From NCBI GenBank assembly GCA_001650955.1, contig LXYP01000026.1:100896-164895 (forward strand): a stretch of DNA of 64,000 bases. The letters run 5' to 3'. The position numbers were made by a program, and so were the translations under genes. Numbering within the stretch: position 1 is the first letter of the stretch; the number at the start of each line of letters is the position of its first letter. The notes beneath the pieces are model-generated. The model made no database searches. It had not been told where the DNA came from and was given only the letters and a program-made list of their open reading frames with translations. Source of the stretch: Sphingomonadales bacterium EhC05 (GTDB taxonomy: Bacteria > Pseudomonadota > Alphaproteobacteria > Sphingomonadales > Sphingomonadaceae). This document shows, piece by piece, positions 45,555-53,928 of this stretch.

Positions 45555-46558
45555 TAATGATATCCATCTGATCCAACTTTTCCGCGGAACACCCAGTAAG
45601 CCCAGGCGGTGTAGCCGAGAATGATGGGGACCATGATAGCAGCGCCGACCAGCATGAATATCTGGCTGTCATAGGGGGCTGCAGCTTCCCATATCGTGAC
45701 TCGGCCCGGGATGATATCCGGCCACATCGATACACCAAGCCCGATCAGAGACAGGCCAAATAGCAAGAGCGCGTAAAGAAAGGGCTGAACTTCCTTGCGT
45801 TTGGACAGGCTGCGGAAAAACAGAAATGACACAATGGCGGTCGCCAGAGGAATTTGCGCTGTCGCGATAATCCCAGGATATGCGAGCCAGCGATGATAAT
45901 ATTGCGCTTCCAGAAAAGGGGTGGCCGCGCTGACTGCGATTATTGCGAGCAGCAGCAATATACCGAGCCGGCCAGCATAGCTGTAACATTGCCGCTGCAG
46001 CGGGCCTTCGGTTTTCCAGATCAACCAGCAGCATCCGAGCAAAGCATATCCCGCCAACAAAGCAAAACCAGTCAGCAGGCTGAACGGCGTCAACCATTCC
46101 CACCAGCCGCCGGCATAAGCACGACCTTCAACCGTGATACCTTGCAGCAGTGCGCCCAGCGTGACACCTTGGGCAAAGGTTGCGACGACCGAACCTGTCG
46201 TGAAGGCGACGTCCCAGATTGCGCGATGCGCCGGATCGCGCCAGCGGAATTCAAAAGCAACGCCACGCAATACCAGGCCGAGCAGCATCGCGATCAACGG
46301 CGCATAGAGAGCCGGCAAAATGATCGCATAGGCCAGCGGGAAGGCGGCTAGCAGGCCACCACCGCCGAGTACCAGCCATGTCTCGTTGCCATCCCATACC
46401 GGTGCGATGCTGTTCATCGCCGTATCGCGTTCGGGACCCACTTTGAAATTGGGAAACAGAATGCCGATACCCAAATCAAAGCCGTCCATGATCACATAGA
46501 CCACCACGGCAAATGCGATGATGCCGGCCCAGATGATAGTGAGATCGATCCCTGTCAT
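45554..46558 (-). CDS. cioB: Cytochrome bd-type (CIO) ubiquinol oxidase subunit II
   Basis: The 334-residue subunit II of the bd oxidase family: an N-terminal membrane segment with YVIMDGFDLGIGILFPN (the conserved GFDLG), PVWDGNETWLVLGGGGLLAAFP and a C-terminal GYTAWAYWVFRGKV. It pairs with subunit I to reduce oxygen with quinol. The ATG overlaps the subunit I stop by four bases (ATGA). Confidence 0.93.
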   Translation of the reverse strand: MTGIDLTIIWAGIIAFAVVVYVIMDGFDLGIGILFPNFKVGPERDTAMNSIAPVWDGNETWLVLGGGGLLAAFPLAYAIILPALYAPLIAMLLGLVLRGVAFEFRWRDPAHRAIWDVAFTTGSVVATFAQGVTLGALLQGITVEGRAYAGGWWEWLTPFSLLTGFALLAGYALLGCCWLIWKTEGPLQRQCYSYAGRLGILLLLAIIAVSAATPFLEAQYYHRWLAYPGIIATAQIPLATAIVSFLFFRSLSKRKEVQPFLYALLLFGLSLIGLGVSMWPDIIPGRVTIWEAAAPYDSQIFMLVGAAIMVPIILGYTAWAYWVFRGKVGSDGYH

Positions 46559-47976
46559 GTTCTTGCCTCTTTATCGATATGTCCTTCGAGGACTGCGGCT
46601 GCGGGTGTTATCCCGGCGGTTCGCGTGGGACCATCATGCGGCGTGGGCTCATGGGCTTCCGGTGTCTTGGCAGCCAGCTTGAATATATACCAAATTCCTG
46701 CGCCAAAGACGATAAAATAGACCACTACAAATGCAAGCAGGGACGCCGCGACGGCAGGCGCATCAAGCGGTGCAGCGCTTTCAGCAGTTCTTAACAAACC
46801 ATAGATGGTAAATGGCTGGCGTCCGACTTCGGTCGTGACCCAGCCCGCCAGTACGGCAATGAATCCCGATGGTCCCATGACAATTGCTGCGCGGTGCAAC
46901 CATGTCCAATCGTAGAGCTTTTTCCGCATCCGGGCGAGTAAACTCCACAGGCCGATGCCGAGCATGGCAAAGCCTAGACCAACCATGATTCGAAAGGCCC
47001 AGAACACAATACCCACTGGAGGTTCATCGGCGTCGGGAATCGTATCCAGACCGGCCAGCGGCGCATTGAGATCATGTTTGAGAATCAGCGATGACGCTTT
47101 GGGAATTTGAATTGCGTAATCAACGCGCTTTTCCGCGCTGTTCGGAATGCCGAACAGGATCAATGGCGCGCCATCGGGATAGCTCTGATAATGGCCCTCC
47201 ATCGCCATCACTTTTGCCGGCTGATGTTCCAGCGTGTTGAGGCCGTGCAGATCTCCCATGAATATTTGTGCCGGCGCGACCAGCGCTGCCATCCACATCG
47301 CCATCGAGAACATCTTGCGAGCGCCAAGGTTGGACTTGTCCTTGAGCAGATGCCACGCCCCTACTGCACCGACCGCGAATGCTGTGGTCAAATATGCGGC
47401 AAGCAAAGTGTGAACCAGCCGATAGGGGAAGCTGGGGTTCCAGATGATTTCCCACCAGCCGGCGGCCGGGACATATTGACCTACATCGTTGATCGCAAAA
47501 CCAACCGGCGTCTGCATCCAGCTGTTCACCGACAATATCCAGAACGCCGAGATAAACGTCCCAATCGCGACGGCCAGCGTCGCAACAAAATGCAATTTAC
47601 GACCGACCTTGTTGATACCAAATAGCATCACGCCCAGAAAACCTGCTTCGAGGAAAAAGGCCGTAAGCACTTCATAGGCCATGAGCGGGCCGATGATTGG
47701 CCCGGCCTTGTCGGAAAAAACTGACCAGTTTGTTCCGAATTGATAGGACATCACAATGCCTGAAACGACGCCCATCGCAAAAACGATTGCGAAGATCTTC
47801 AGCCAATAGCGGTACAGATTTGCGTAAACACCCTTGTCGGTTTTCAACCAGAGTCCTTCCAGAACCGCAAGATAGCTCGCCAGGCCAATCGTCAGGGCCG
47901 GAAACAGGAAGTGAAAGCTGATGGTAAATGCGAATTGTATCCGCGCCAGGTTAATTGCGAGATCATTTTCAATCAT
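46555..47976 (-). CDS. cioA: Cytochrome bd-type (CIO) ubiquinol oxidase subunit I
   Basis: The 473-residue heme-bearing subunit I. It opens NLARIQFAFTISFHFLFPALTIG with the heme b595 His ligand, followed by FAMGVVSGIVMSYQFGTNW (conserved quinol-site region) and GLNTLEHQPAKVMAMEGHYQS. The short periplasmic Q-loop and the DUF2474 gene after subunit II point to the cyanide-insensitive (CioA) class rather than CydA of E. coli type. Such oxidases resist sulfide and cyanide. ATG 47976 overlaps the sulP stop as ATGA; a further upstream ATG (47997) is inside sulP. Confidence 0.92.
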   Translation of the reverse strand: MIENDLAINLARIQFAFTISFHFLFPALTIGLASYLAVLEGLWLKTDKGVYANLYRYWLKIFAIVFAMGVVSGIVMSYQFGTNWSVFSDKAGPIIGPLMAYEVLTAFFLEAGFLGVMLFGINKVGRKLHFVATLAVAIGTFISAFWILSVNSWMQTPVGFAINDVGQYVPAAGWWEIIWNPSFPYRLVHTLLAAYLTTAFAVGAVGAWHLLKDKSNLGARKMFSMAMWMAALVAPAQIFMGDLHGLNTLEHQPAKVMAMEGHYQSYPDGAPLILFGIPNSAEKRVDYAIQIPKASSLILKHDLNAPLAGLDTIPDADEPPVGIVFWAFRIMVGLGFAMLGIGLWSLLARMRKKLYDWTWLHRAAIVMGPSGFIAVLAGWVTTEVGRQPFTIYGLLRTAESAAPLDAPAVAASLLAFVVVYFIVFGAGIWYIFKLAAKTPEAHEPTPHDGPTRTAGITPAAAVLEGHIDKEART

Positions 47977-49742
47977 ATCAGGCCTCTTGCCATCCAATTA
48001 TCAGTTATGTTGTCGGCTTTGTCTTCGATGTCTGCAATTGCAATTAACGTTGAAAATGCTCCATTTTGCGAAAGGAACACTTTCCCGGACAAGGCCTCGA
48101 GAAAATGTGAGCGTTTCAGCCGGTCCATTACCGGGCCTTTGACTTCGGACAAATGGAGCGAGATGCTGCCGTCCTCCAGACGGTGGTTGATCGCCTCGAT
48201 ACTTTCCAGTGCTGAGGCATCAATCGCGTTGACTGCCGAGCACATCAAGATGACATGGCGGACGCTTTTCTGATCAGCTACCTGTTCGAGGATGAATTCC
48301 TCCAGCCAGCGCGCGTTCAGATAGGTCAGGCTTTCGTCAATACGGATGTTCAATATGCGTGGATCGGTGAAAACCTTGTGCCGATTGACGTTGCGAAAAT
48401 GCTCGGTTTCGGGAACCCTGCCGACGATCGCTGCATGTGGGCGCGAGCTGCGCCAAAGGAATAGGGCGAGGCTCAGGCTGACGCCGGCAATCACACCTGG
48501 TTCGACCCCCGCCAGCAAGGTAATGACGATGGTTGCTGCCATCGCGGTGAAATCGGTCTTGGAATAGCGCCAAATGGTGCGCGGAGTTTTGAAGTCGACC
48601 AGACTGAGGACCGCAACGATGATCGTTGCCGCGAGAGTCGCGATCGGGAGCGAGTAGAGCAGGGGCGTAAGAAACAGCGCCGCTATTGCGATGCCGATGG
48701 CAGTAAAAGCTCCTGCAGCAGGAGTCTCCGCACCGGCATCAAAATTTACGACCGAGCGCGCAAATCCGCCAGTGACTGGATAGCCACCAGAAAATGCGGC
48801 CGAAAGATTGGCGGCGCCAAGACCAATCAGCTCCTGATCCGGGTCTATCCGTTGCCGCCGTTTCGCCGCCAAAGTCTGGCCCACGGAGACGGATTCAACA
48901 AAGCCGATGATGCTGAGCAGCAATGCCGGGATTGCTAGAGTTTTCCACAGTTCAACGTCGATCAACGGAACCGAAAATGGTGGCAGGCTTTGCGGAATAT
49001 TGCCGACCACCTTGACGCCCTTGGCTTCCAGTTCGAACATGATTGTGGCGATGGTCGAGGCGGCGACGGCTGCAATGGGGCCGGTCTTGGCGATCAGTTC
49101 AGCCGGGCGCGCGGGAATTGCGAAACGCATCAACAGCGGTTTCAATCCTTTGCGAACCCAGAAGAGAAAAGCGGTAGCGGAAATTCCAATGATCAATGTC
49201 GGCAAATTGGTCGTTCCGATCGTCGCGGCCAAGCTGGACAGCAGTTCGGGCATCGCAGCGCCGTTCGCCTTGATACCAAAGATCGACTTGAGCTGGCTGG
49301 TCGCGATGATGATGCCGCTGGCGGTAATGAAGCCAGACACCACCGGATGAGAGAGCAGATTGGCCAGAAAGCCAAGCTTGAAAATGCCGAGAAGCAAGAG
49401 GAATAGACCCGACAGCAAGGCCAATATTAGGGCGGCTGCAATAAATTCCGCGCTGCCAGGAGCGGCAATGGCGCTCGCCGCGGTCAAGGTCATCAGGGAT
49501 ACGACGGCAACCGGCCCAACCGCCAGGGTCCGGCTGGTCCCGAATATCGCATAGGCAATCAATGGCAGGATCGAGGCGTAGAGTCCTATTTCCGGCGGCA
49601 GGCCGGCGAGCATGGCATAGGCCAGGCTCTGCGGTATGAGCATGATCGTGACGATGATCGCGGCCACCCCGTCATTGGTCAGGGTTGTGCCATTATAGCG
49701 ACTGCCCCAATCCAGAATTGGCAAATAGCGGGAGAGTGTCAC
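47973..49742 (-). CDS. SulP-family anion transporter with STAS domain
   Basis: A membrane transporter with about 12 helices (for example IIVTIMLIPQSLAYAMLAGLPPEIGLYAS, the SulP signature) and a cytoplasmic STAS domain at the C-terminus (about 430-560, with HVILMCSAVNAIDASALESI). SulP proteins carry sulfate, bicarbonate or related anions. GTG 49742 is chosen: AGGA lies six bases upstream, overlapping the sqr stop, and it removes the 37-base overlap that ATG 49787 would create. Position after sqr suggests sulfur-oxyanion traffic (sulfite or sulfate). Confidence 0.85.
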   Translation of the reverse strand: MTLSRYLPILDWGSRYNGTTLTNDGVAAIIVTIMLIPQSLAYAMLAGLPPEIGLYASILPLIAYAIFGTSRTLAVGPVAVVSLMTLTAASAIAAPGSAEFIAAALILALLSGLFLLLLGIFKLGFLANLLSHPVVSGFITASGIIIATSQLKSIFGIKANGAAMPELLSSLAATIGTTNLPTLIIGISATAFLFWVRKGLKPLLMRFAIPARPAELIAKTGPIAAVAASTIATIMFELEAKGVKVVGNIPQSLPPFSVPLIDVELWKTLAIPALLLSIIGFVESVSVGQTLAAKRRQRIDPDQELIGLGAANLSAAFSGGYPVTGGFARSVVNFDAGAETPAAGAFTAIGIAIAALFLTPLLYSLPIATLAATIIVAVLSLVDFKTPRTIWRYSKTDFTAMAATIVITLLAGVEPGVIAGVSLSLALFLWRSSRPHAAIVGRVPETEHFRNVNRHKVFTDPRILNIRIDESLTYLNARWLEEFILEQVADQKSVRHVILMCSAVNAIDASALESIEAINHRLEDGSISLHLSEVKGPVMDRLKRSHFLEALSGKVFLSQNGAFSTLIAIADIEDKADNITDNWMARGLI

Positions 49743-49750
49743 CGCCGGTC

Positions 49751-50998
49751 CTATTCCGCGCCGATGCGGTGGGGTTTGACCATCCATTCACGCCCCTTGA
49801 GCATGCCGTGCCAATAGACCGGCGGTAATATCGTATCCTTGAGCAGCCACGAAAGTCGCGATGGCCGCGTGCCGTCGATCAGCCAATTGGGAAAGCTCGG
49901 TAGCAATTTTCCGCCATAGCCAAATTCGGCGAGGATAATCTTGCCGCGCTCGACGGTCAGCGGGCAACTGCCATAGCCGTCATAATCGGCCACCGGCGCT
50001 TTGCCTTCGAGGGCGGCGAGCGCGTTGACGGCTACCACCGGAGCTTGCTTGCGCGCGGCGGCCATGGTTTTGGCATTGGGCGCGCTGCAAGCATCGCCGA
50101 GCGAGAAGATATTGGTATATTTGCTATGCCGCAGGGTGGCCTGATCGACGTCGACGAAGCCATTTTCCGCCGCCAATGGACTGGAACGGATAAAGTCGGG
50201 AGCCGTTTGTGGTGGGACCACATGGATCATGTCGAATCGCTCCTCGACATGTCTGATGTCCTCGCGATGTCTTTGTTCGAACGTGGCAATCTGAGCTTCG
50301 CCGTCCACCGCGACGAGCGTTGATTCAAAGTTCAGATGTGCGTTGTAAAGCTCCACATATTCCATCAGCGCCGGCACATATTCACTGACGCCGAATAGCA
50401 CCGCACCGCTATTGTGAAACTGCACGTCGATATCGTCCAAGACGCCGTTTTTCTGCCATTTGCTGCAGGAAAGATACATCGACTTTTGCGGTGCACCGGC
50501 GCATTTTATCGGCATTGGCGGTTGAGTGAATAGGGCCCGCCCCCTGGTCATGTCCTTGACCAGGCGATAGGTATAGGGCGCGAGATCGAAGCGATAATTG
50601 GATGTCACGCCATTTTTGCCTAATGCCTCCGGTAGGCCTTTGATCGCTGCCCAGTCGAGCTTTATCCCGGGACATACGATGAGCACGTCATAGCTGATCT
50701 CCTGCCCATCGGCGGTCATGACAGCGTTGTTATCGGGATCGAAAGACGCGACAGCAGATTTTATCCATAGGGCGCGGTTCGGAATAAGATCCTTTTCCTT
50801 GCGGTGAGTGAACTCCGCGGAAAAGGCACCGCCACCAACCATTGTCCAGCCGGGCTGATAATAATGATCTTCGGAAGGATCGATAATCGCGAGAGATAGG
50901 GTCTTGTTGCGCTTCAATATGCTCGCAGCTGTCGCGATCCCGGCGGATCCACCACCGACGATCACGATATTAACTCGGCGGTTGCTGTTTATAGTCAT
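49751..50998 (-). CDS. sqr: Type II sulfide:quinone oxidoreductase
   Basis: A 415-residue flavoprotein that oxidises sulfide to a persulfide and passes electrons to quinone. It has the FAD loop NIVIVGGGSAGIATAAS (10-26), IIDPSEDHYYQPGWT, and both type II catalytic cysteines in family context: Cys166 in PIKCAGAPQKSMYLS and Cys345 in YGSCPLTVERGKIILAEF, as in human SQOR. FSLGDACSAPNAKTMAAARKQAP is the C-terminal FAD site. ATG 50998 (MTINSN) is preferred; the frame extends to 51127. It lies 23 bases after the second YeeE gene and 8 bases before sulP. Confidence 0.9.
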   Translation of the reverse strand: MTINSNRRVNIVIVGGGSAGIATAASILKRNKTLSLAIIDPSEDHYYQPGWTMVGGGAFSAEFTHRKEKDLIPNRALWIKSAVASFDPDNNAVMTADGQEISYDVLIVCPGIKLDWAAIKGLPEALGKNGVTSNYRFDLAPYTYRLVKDMTRGRALFTQPPMPIKCAGAPQKSMYLSCSKWQKNGVLDDIDVQFHNSGAVLFGVSEYVPALMEYVELYNAHLNFESTLVAVDGEAQIATFEQRHREDIRHVEERFDMIHVVPPQTAPDFIRSSPLAAENGFVDVDQATLRHSKYTNIFSLGDACSAPNAKTMAAARKQAPVVAVNALAALEGKAPVADYDGYGSCPLTVERGKIILAEFGYGGKLLPSFPNWLIDGTRPSRLSWLLKDTILPPVYWHGMLKGREWMVKPHRIGAE

Positions 50999-51021
50999 TG
51001 TGCGATCCTCTCGAAAAATCT

Positions 51022-51429
51022 CTAGCTGGTCACTCGGTGCGCAATCATGCCCGCGAGCAATGCGGCGACAAATGCGAGCGCAGGTAGCGGGTTGATCGCG
51101 AGATTTACCAGACCGGGTCCCGGGCAAAGGCCGCTGATTCCCCAGCCGACCCCGAATAATATCGCGCCGACCACCAATGGACGATCGATCAGGCTGGTCT
51201 CCGGCAGCGAAAAATGCGCGTCAGCCAATGGCCTGGCGAGCCGCCGCTGGACGATCCAGGCGATTGCCATCGGGATGATCGCGCCGCCCATGACAAAGGC
51301 GAGTGTCGGATCCCAATTGCCAAGCAGGTCGAGAAAACCCTGCACGCGGGCAGGGTCTGCCATGCCGGAAAAGGCCAGACCTGCGCCGATGAGTGTCCCG
51401 GCGATGAGAGCCACCAGAAACTGTTTCAC
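51022..51429 (-). CDS. YeeE/YedE-type transporter half, DUF6691-like
   Basis: A 135-residue membrane protein with about four helices and the signature FGVGWGISGLCPGPGLVNLA, the GW-x-x-G-x-CPGP motif of the DUF6691/YeeE class. Pairs of half-size YeeE proteins next to persulfide dioxygenase genes are known sulfur-compound importers or exporters (thiosulfate for YeeE/TsuA). The start GTG 51429 overlaps the previous gene's stop as GTGA. The frame continues upstream to 51552, but that stretch lies inside the partner gene. Confidence 0.85.
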   Translation of the reverse strand: MKQFLVALIAGTLIGAGLAFSGMADPARVQGFLDLLGNWDPTLAFVMGGAIIPMAIAWIVQRRLARPLADAHFSLPETSLIDRPLVVGAILFGVGWGISGLCPGPGLVNLAINPLPALAFVAALLAGMIAHRVTS

Positions 51430-51866
51430 AACATGCCGCCGATCCGCATCAACGCGACGGTCAGAAATCCGCTGGCCATGAAGATCGCCGTCGCGATCAG
51501 GGATCTTGGGGAAAGGCGTGACATGCCACAGACGCCATGTCCGCTGGTACATCCCGACCCAAGCCGAGTGCCATATCCGACCAGCAGGCCGCCGATGATC
51601 AGCGGTATTAGCGAAGGCGGGAATTCTGTTTTAATCCCGCCGGTCATAAGTGCGACAATCCAGCCTCCCAGTGGCAGGCCGATCACGAAGGCAATCGCGA
51701 TACCGCGTGGTGATCCAGCGGCGGCTATCCCGGCGGCCCGTGCTGCCAGTCCGCTAACCCCGGCAATGCGGCCCAGTCCCAGCAGCATCAGCGCTGCCGC
51801 GACGCCGATACCGAGGCCGCCGATCAGGCCTTCGACGGGCATCGCATGTGGAAATGCAGCGAGCAT
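51426..51866 (-). CDS. YeeE/YedE-type transporter half with GCTSGHG motif
   Basis: The 146-residue partner of the next gene, with about four helices and the YeeE signature RLGSGCTSGHGVCGMSRLSPRSLIATAIFM. The cysteine in GCTSGHG is the residue that contacts thiosulfate in YeeE/TsuA. Together the two halves make one full transporter. The ATG overlaps the stop of the persulfide-dioxygenase-like gene as TGATG. Confidence 0.87.
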   Translation of the reverse strand: MLAAFPHAMPVEGLIGGLGIGVAAALMLLGLGRIAGVSGLAARAAGIAAAGSPRGIAIAFVIGLPLGGWIVALMTGGIKTEFPPSLIPLIIGGLLVGYGTRLGSGCTSGHGVCGMSRLSPRSLIATAIFMASGFLTVALMRIGGML

Positions 51867-52783
51867 CAGACTCCGTCCAGCGGAATTTTGAGATAGCGAA
51901 TGCCATTATCTTCGGCGGGAGGCAGATGGCCAGCGCGCATATTGACCTGTACCGATGGCAGGATCAGCCGCGGCATGTCGAGCGTCTTGTCGCGTGCGGT
52001 GCGCATATTGACAAATTCATCCTCGGTCACTCCGTCATGCGCATGAATATTGCCTTTCCGCTCCGCCGCGACAGTGGTTTCCCAGACATATTTGTCGCGA
52101 CCCACTGGCAGATAGTCATGACACATGAACAAGCGGGTGGTTTCGGGGAGCGACAACAGCCGCCGCATCGACTGATAGAGTTTTCGCGCATCACCTCCCG
52201 GGAAATCGGTTCTCGCGGTCCCATAGTCAGGCATGAACAGCGTATCGCCGACAAACACAGCGTCACCGATCACATAGGCGATACAGGCCGGCGTATGGCC
52301 GGGTACGTGCAGGACGGTCACGTCCAAATTGCCAATTTTGAACCTGTCACCGTCCGCAAACAGATGATCGAAATCGGAACCATCCCGCTGGAACTCGGTC
52401 CCAGCGTTGAACAATGTGCCAAAGACTTTCTGCACGGTGACGATATGCTCACCAATGACGATTTTGCCGCCGAGCTTGTCCTGAAGATAGGGCGCTGCGG
52501 AGAGATGATCAGCATGGGCGTGGGTTTCCAATAGCCATTCCACCGTCAGACCCTGTTCCTTCACGTAGGCAATGACCTTGTCGGCTGAACGCAAGGAGGT
52601 TCGGCCAGAGGCCGGGTCGAAATTAAACACACTGTCAATCACCGCGGCGCACTGTGTCTCTGCATCATGGACGACATAGGTAACTGTGAATGTTTCGGGA
52701 TCAAAAAAAGCCCTGATTATCGGGATATTGCGCTGCGAATTGGAGACTTGCTCTGCTGCACGCGCGAGTATCGAATCGGTCAT
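51866..52783 (-). CDS. Metallo-beta-lactamase-fold, persulfide dioxygenase-like protein
   Basis: The 305-residue hydrolase-fold protein has the metal ligands of the glyoxalase II / ETHE1 group: ETHAHADHLSAA, HVPGHTPACIAY, VFVGDTLFMPDYGTARTDFPGGD and RLFMCHDY. ETHE1-type enzymes oxidise glutathione persulfide to sulfite. The GTARTDFPGG segment matches the BlhA/persulfide-dioxygenase-like subfamily. It is the first gene of the eight-gene minus-strand run that includes sqr. Activity on persulfide is inferred from family and context. Confidence 0.82.
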   Translation of the reverse strand: MTDSILARAAEQVSNSQRNIPIIRAFFDPETFTVTYVVHDAETQCAAVIDSVFNFDPASGRTSLRSADKVIAYVKEQGLTVEWLLETHAHADHLSAAPYLQDKLGGKIVIGEHIVTVQKVFGTLFNAGTEFQRDGSDFDHLFADGDRFKIGNLDVTVLHVPGHTPACIAYVIGDAVFVGDTLFMPDYGTARTDFPGGDARKLYQSMRRLLSLPETTRLFMCHDYLPVGRDKYVWETTVAAERKGNIHAHDGVTEDEFVNMRTARDKTLDMPRLILPSVQVNMRAGHLPPAEDNGIRYLKIPLDGV

Positions 52784-52805
52784 AGCATGTTCCTTAAATT
52801 CATAT

Positions 52806-52822
52806 TTACATAAACTATGTAA
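52806..52822. promoter_or_regulatory. Palindromic operator, probably for the ArsR regulator
   Basis: TTACATA-AAC-TATGTAA is a perfect seven-base inverted repeat in a strongly AT-rich intergenic stretch, between the divergent starts of the persulfide-dioxygenase-like gene (52783) and the peroxiredoxin gene (52884). Size and symmetry fit a dimeric winged-helix ArsR protein, which is encoded two genes away. Binding is inferred. Confidence 0.6.
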
Positions 52823-52883
52823 TATACTATATATATTGCGTCAATATCCAATGAATGCCACTTCCGGCGCGGAGACAAGATTA

Positions 52884-53516
52884 ATGATGGACGAAGTGCA
52901 GAAACAGCTAGGGTCATTGCGTATTGGCGATCCAGCACCTGATTTCGAAGCGCGGTCAACCCATGGACCGATCCGGCTTTCGGACTATCGTGGTCGATGG
53001 CTGATCTTCTTCTCGCATCCAGCGGATTTTACCCCGGTCTGCACGACCGAATTTATCGCGCTGGCCCGCCATGCCGAACAATTTGACGCCCTGAACTGCG
53101 CATTGCTTGGCCTGTCGGTGGACAGTCTTTATTCTCATCTCGCCTGGGTGCGCGCGATCCAGGACAAGTTTGACGTCACAATTTCTTTTCCGATTGTGGA
53201 GGACCCCAGCATGGCGGTCGGCCGCGCCTTTGGGATGATTGACGAAAAGGCTGGTGATTCTGCAGCGATGCGAACAAGCTATTTCATCGACCCGGCAGGT
53301 ATCGTCCAGGCAACAACATGCTATCCGCACAATGTCGGCCGTTCGGTCAGCGAAATGATCCGGATGTTGGCGGCTTTGCAAATGGCCGAAGATGGCAATA
53401 TCCTGGTACCGGAAGGCTGGCAGCCAGGGGATGATGTTTTGGAAGTGCCGCCGCTTGCAACTGACCAGACCAATGATGAAGATGTCTGGTTCTGCCGCTT
53501 GGTCAAGGCCAAATGA
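52884..53516 (+). CDS. 1-Cys peroxiredoxin (Prx6 / archaeal type)
   Basis: A 210-residue peroxiredoxin. The peroxidatic Cys53 is in HPADFTPVCTTEFIALAR. The C-terminal arm matches the Prx6-like group, with GNILVPEGWQPGDDVLEVPP and a further cysteine near the end (VWFCRLVKAK). It reduces peroxides and could act on persulfides. GGAG lies nine bases before ATG 52884; in-frame ATG 52851 is an alternative. The stop overlaps the arsR start as ATGA, and the gene is divergent from the sulfide operon. Confidence 0.88.
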   Translation: MMDEVQKQLGSLRIGDPAPDFEARSTHGPIRLSDYRGRWLIFFSHPADFTPVCTTEFIALARHAEQFDALNCALLGLSVDSLYSHLAWVRAIQDKFDVTISFPIVEDPSMAVGRAFGMIDEKAGDSAAMRTSYFIDPAGIVQATTCYPHNVGRSVSEMIRMLAALQMAEDGNILVPEGWQPGDDVLEVPPLATDQTNDEDVWFCRLVKAK

Positions 53517-53911
53517 CTGCGATTTTTGAAAGCCGCGACCGCGCCATAGCTGCAAGCGATAAACTGAAAGTCTACGCCCAACCGCAACGATTGATGATAT
53601 TGTCCTATCTGTTGCAGGGCGAGCGCACGGTGAGCGAAATTGATAGCGCGACAAAAATCGGTCAACCGGCCCTTAGCCAGCAGCTTGCGGCCCTGAGACG
53701 TGCCGATATTGTGAAGACCCGGCGGGAAGGAAAGCAGATCTGGTACGACCTGGCCGATGAAAGTGCTCAGCTCTGTGTCAGAACAATGGAAGCGCTACTG
53801 ACGGATGAACCCAATCCAAAGCGAGTTTTGGAAGCGGCGACATCACAACGTCCGTCATCCGGGGAACGACCGGCCAGCGCAGGAACAGCGGCATTTGCGA
53901 AAATTTTATAA
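53513..53911 (+). CDS. ArsR-family regulator, BigR/SqrR-like by context
   Basis: A 132-residue winged-helix repressor: KLKVYAQPQRLMILSYLL, TVSEIDSATKIGQPALSQQLAALRRADIVKTRREGKQIWYDL (about 39-80) is the ArsR DNA-binding core. Only one cysteine (Cys88, in SAQLCVRTME) is present; BigR and SqrR sense sulfide with two. The C-terminal 30 residues (Ser/Pro/Ala-rich) are probably flexible. The gene overlaps the peroxiredoxin gene by four bases. It probably controls both sides of the 52784-52883 intergenic region. Confidence 0.85.
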   Translation: MTAIFESRDRAIAASDKLKVYAQPQRLMILSYLLQGERTVSEIDSATKIGQPALSQQLAALRRADIVKTRREGKQIWYDLADESAQLCVRTMEALLTDEPNPKRVLEAATSQRPSSGERPASAGTAAFAKIL

Positions 53912-53928
53912 GGACAGGAACAACTGAC

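Noticed and set aside
49743..49787. ATG 49787 as the sulP start
   Set aside because: It would overlap sqr by 37 bases; GTG 49742 has AGGA at ideal spacing and leaves an 8-base gap.
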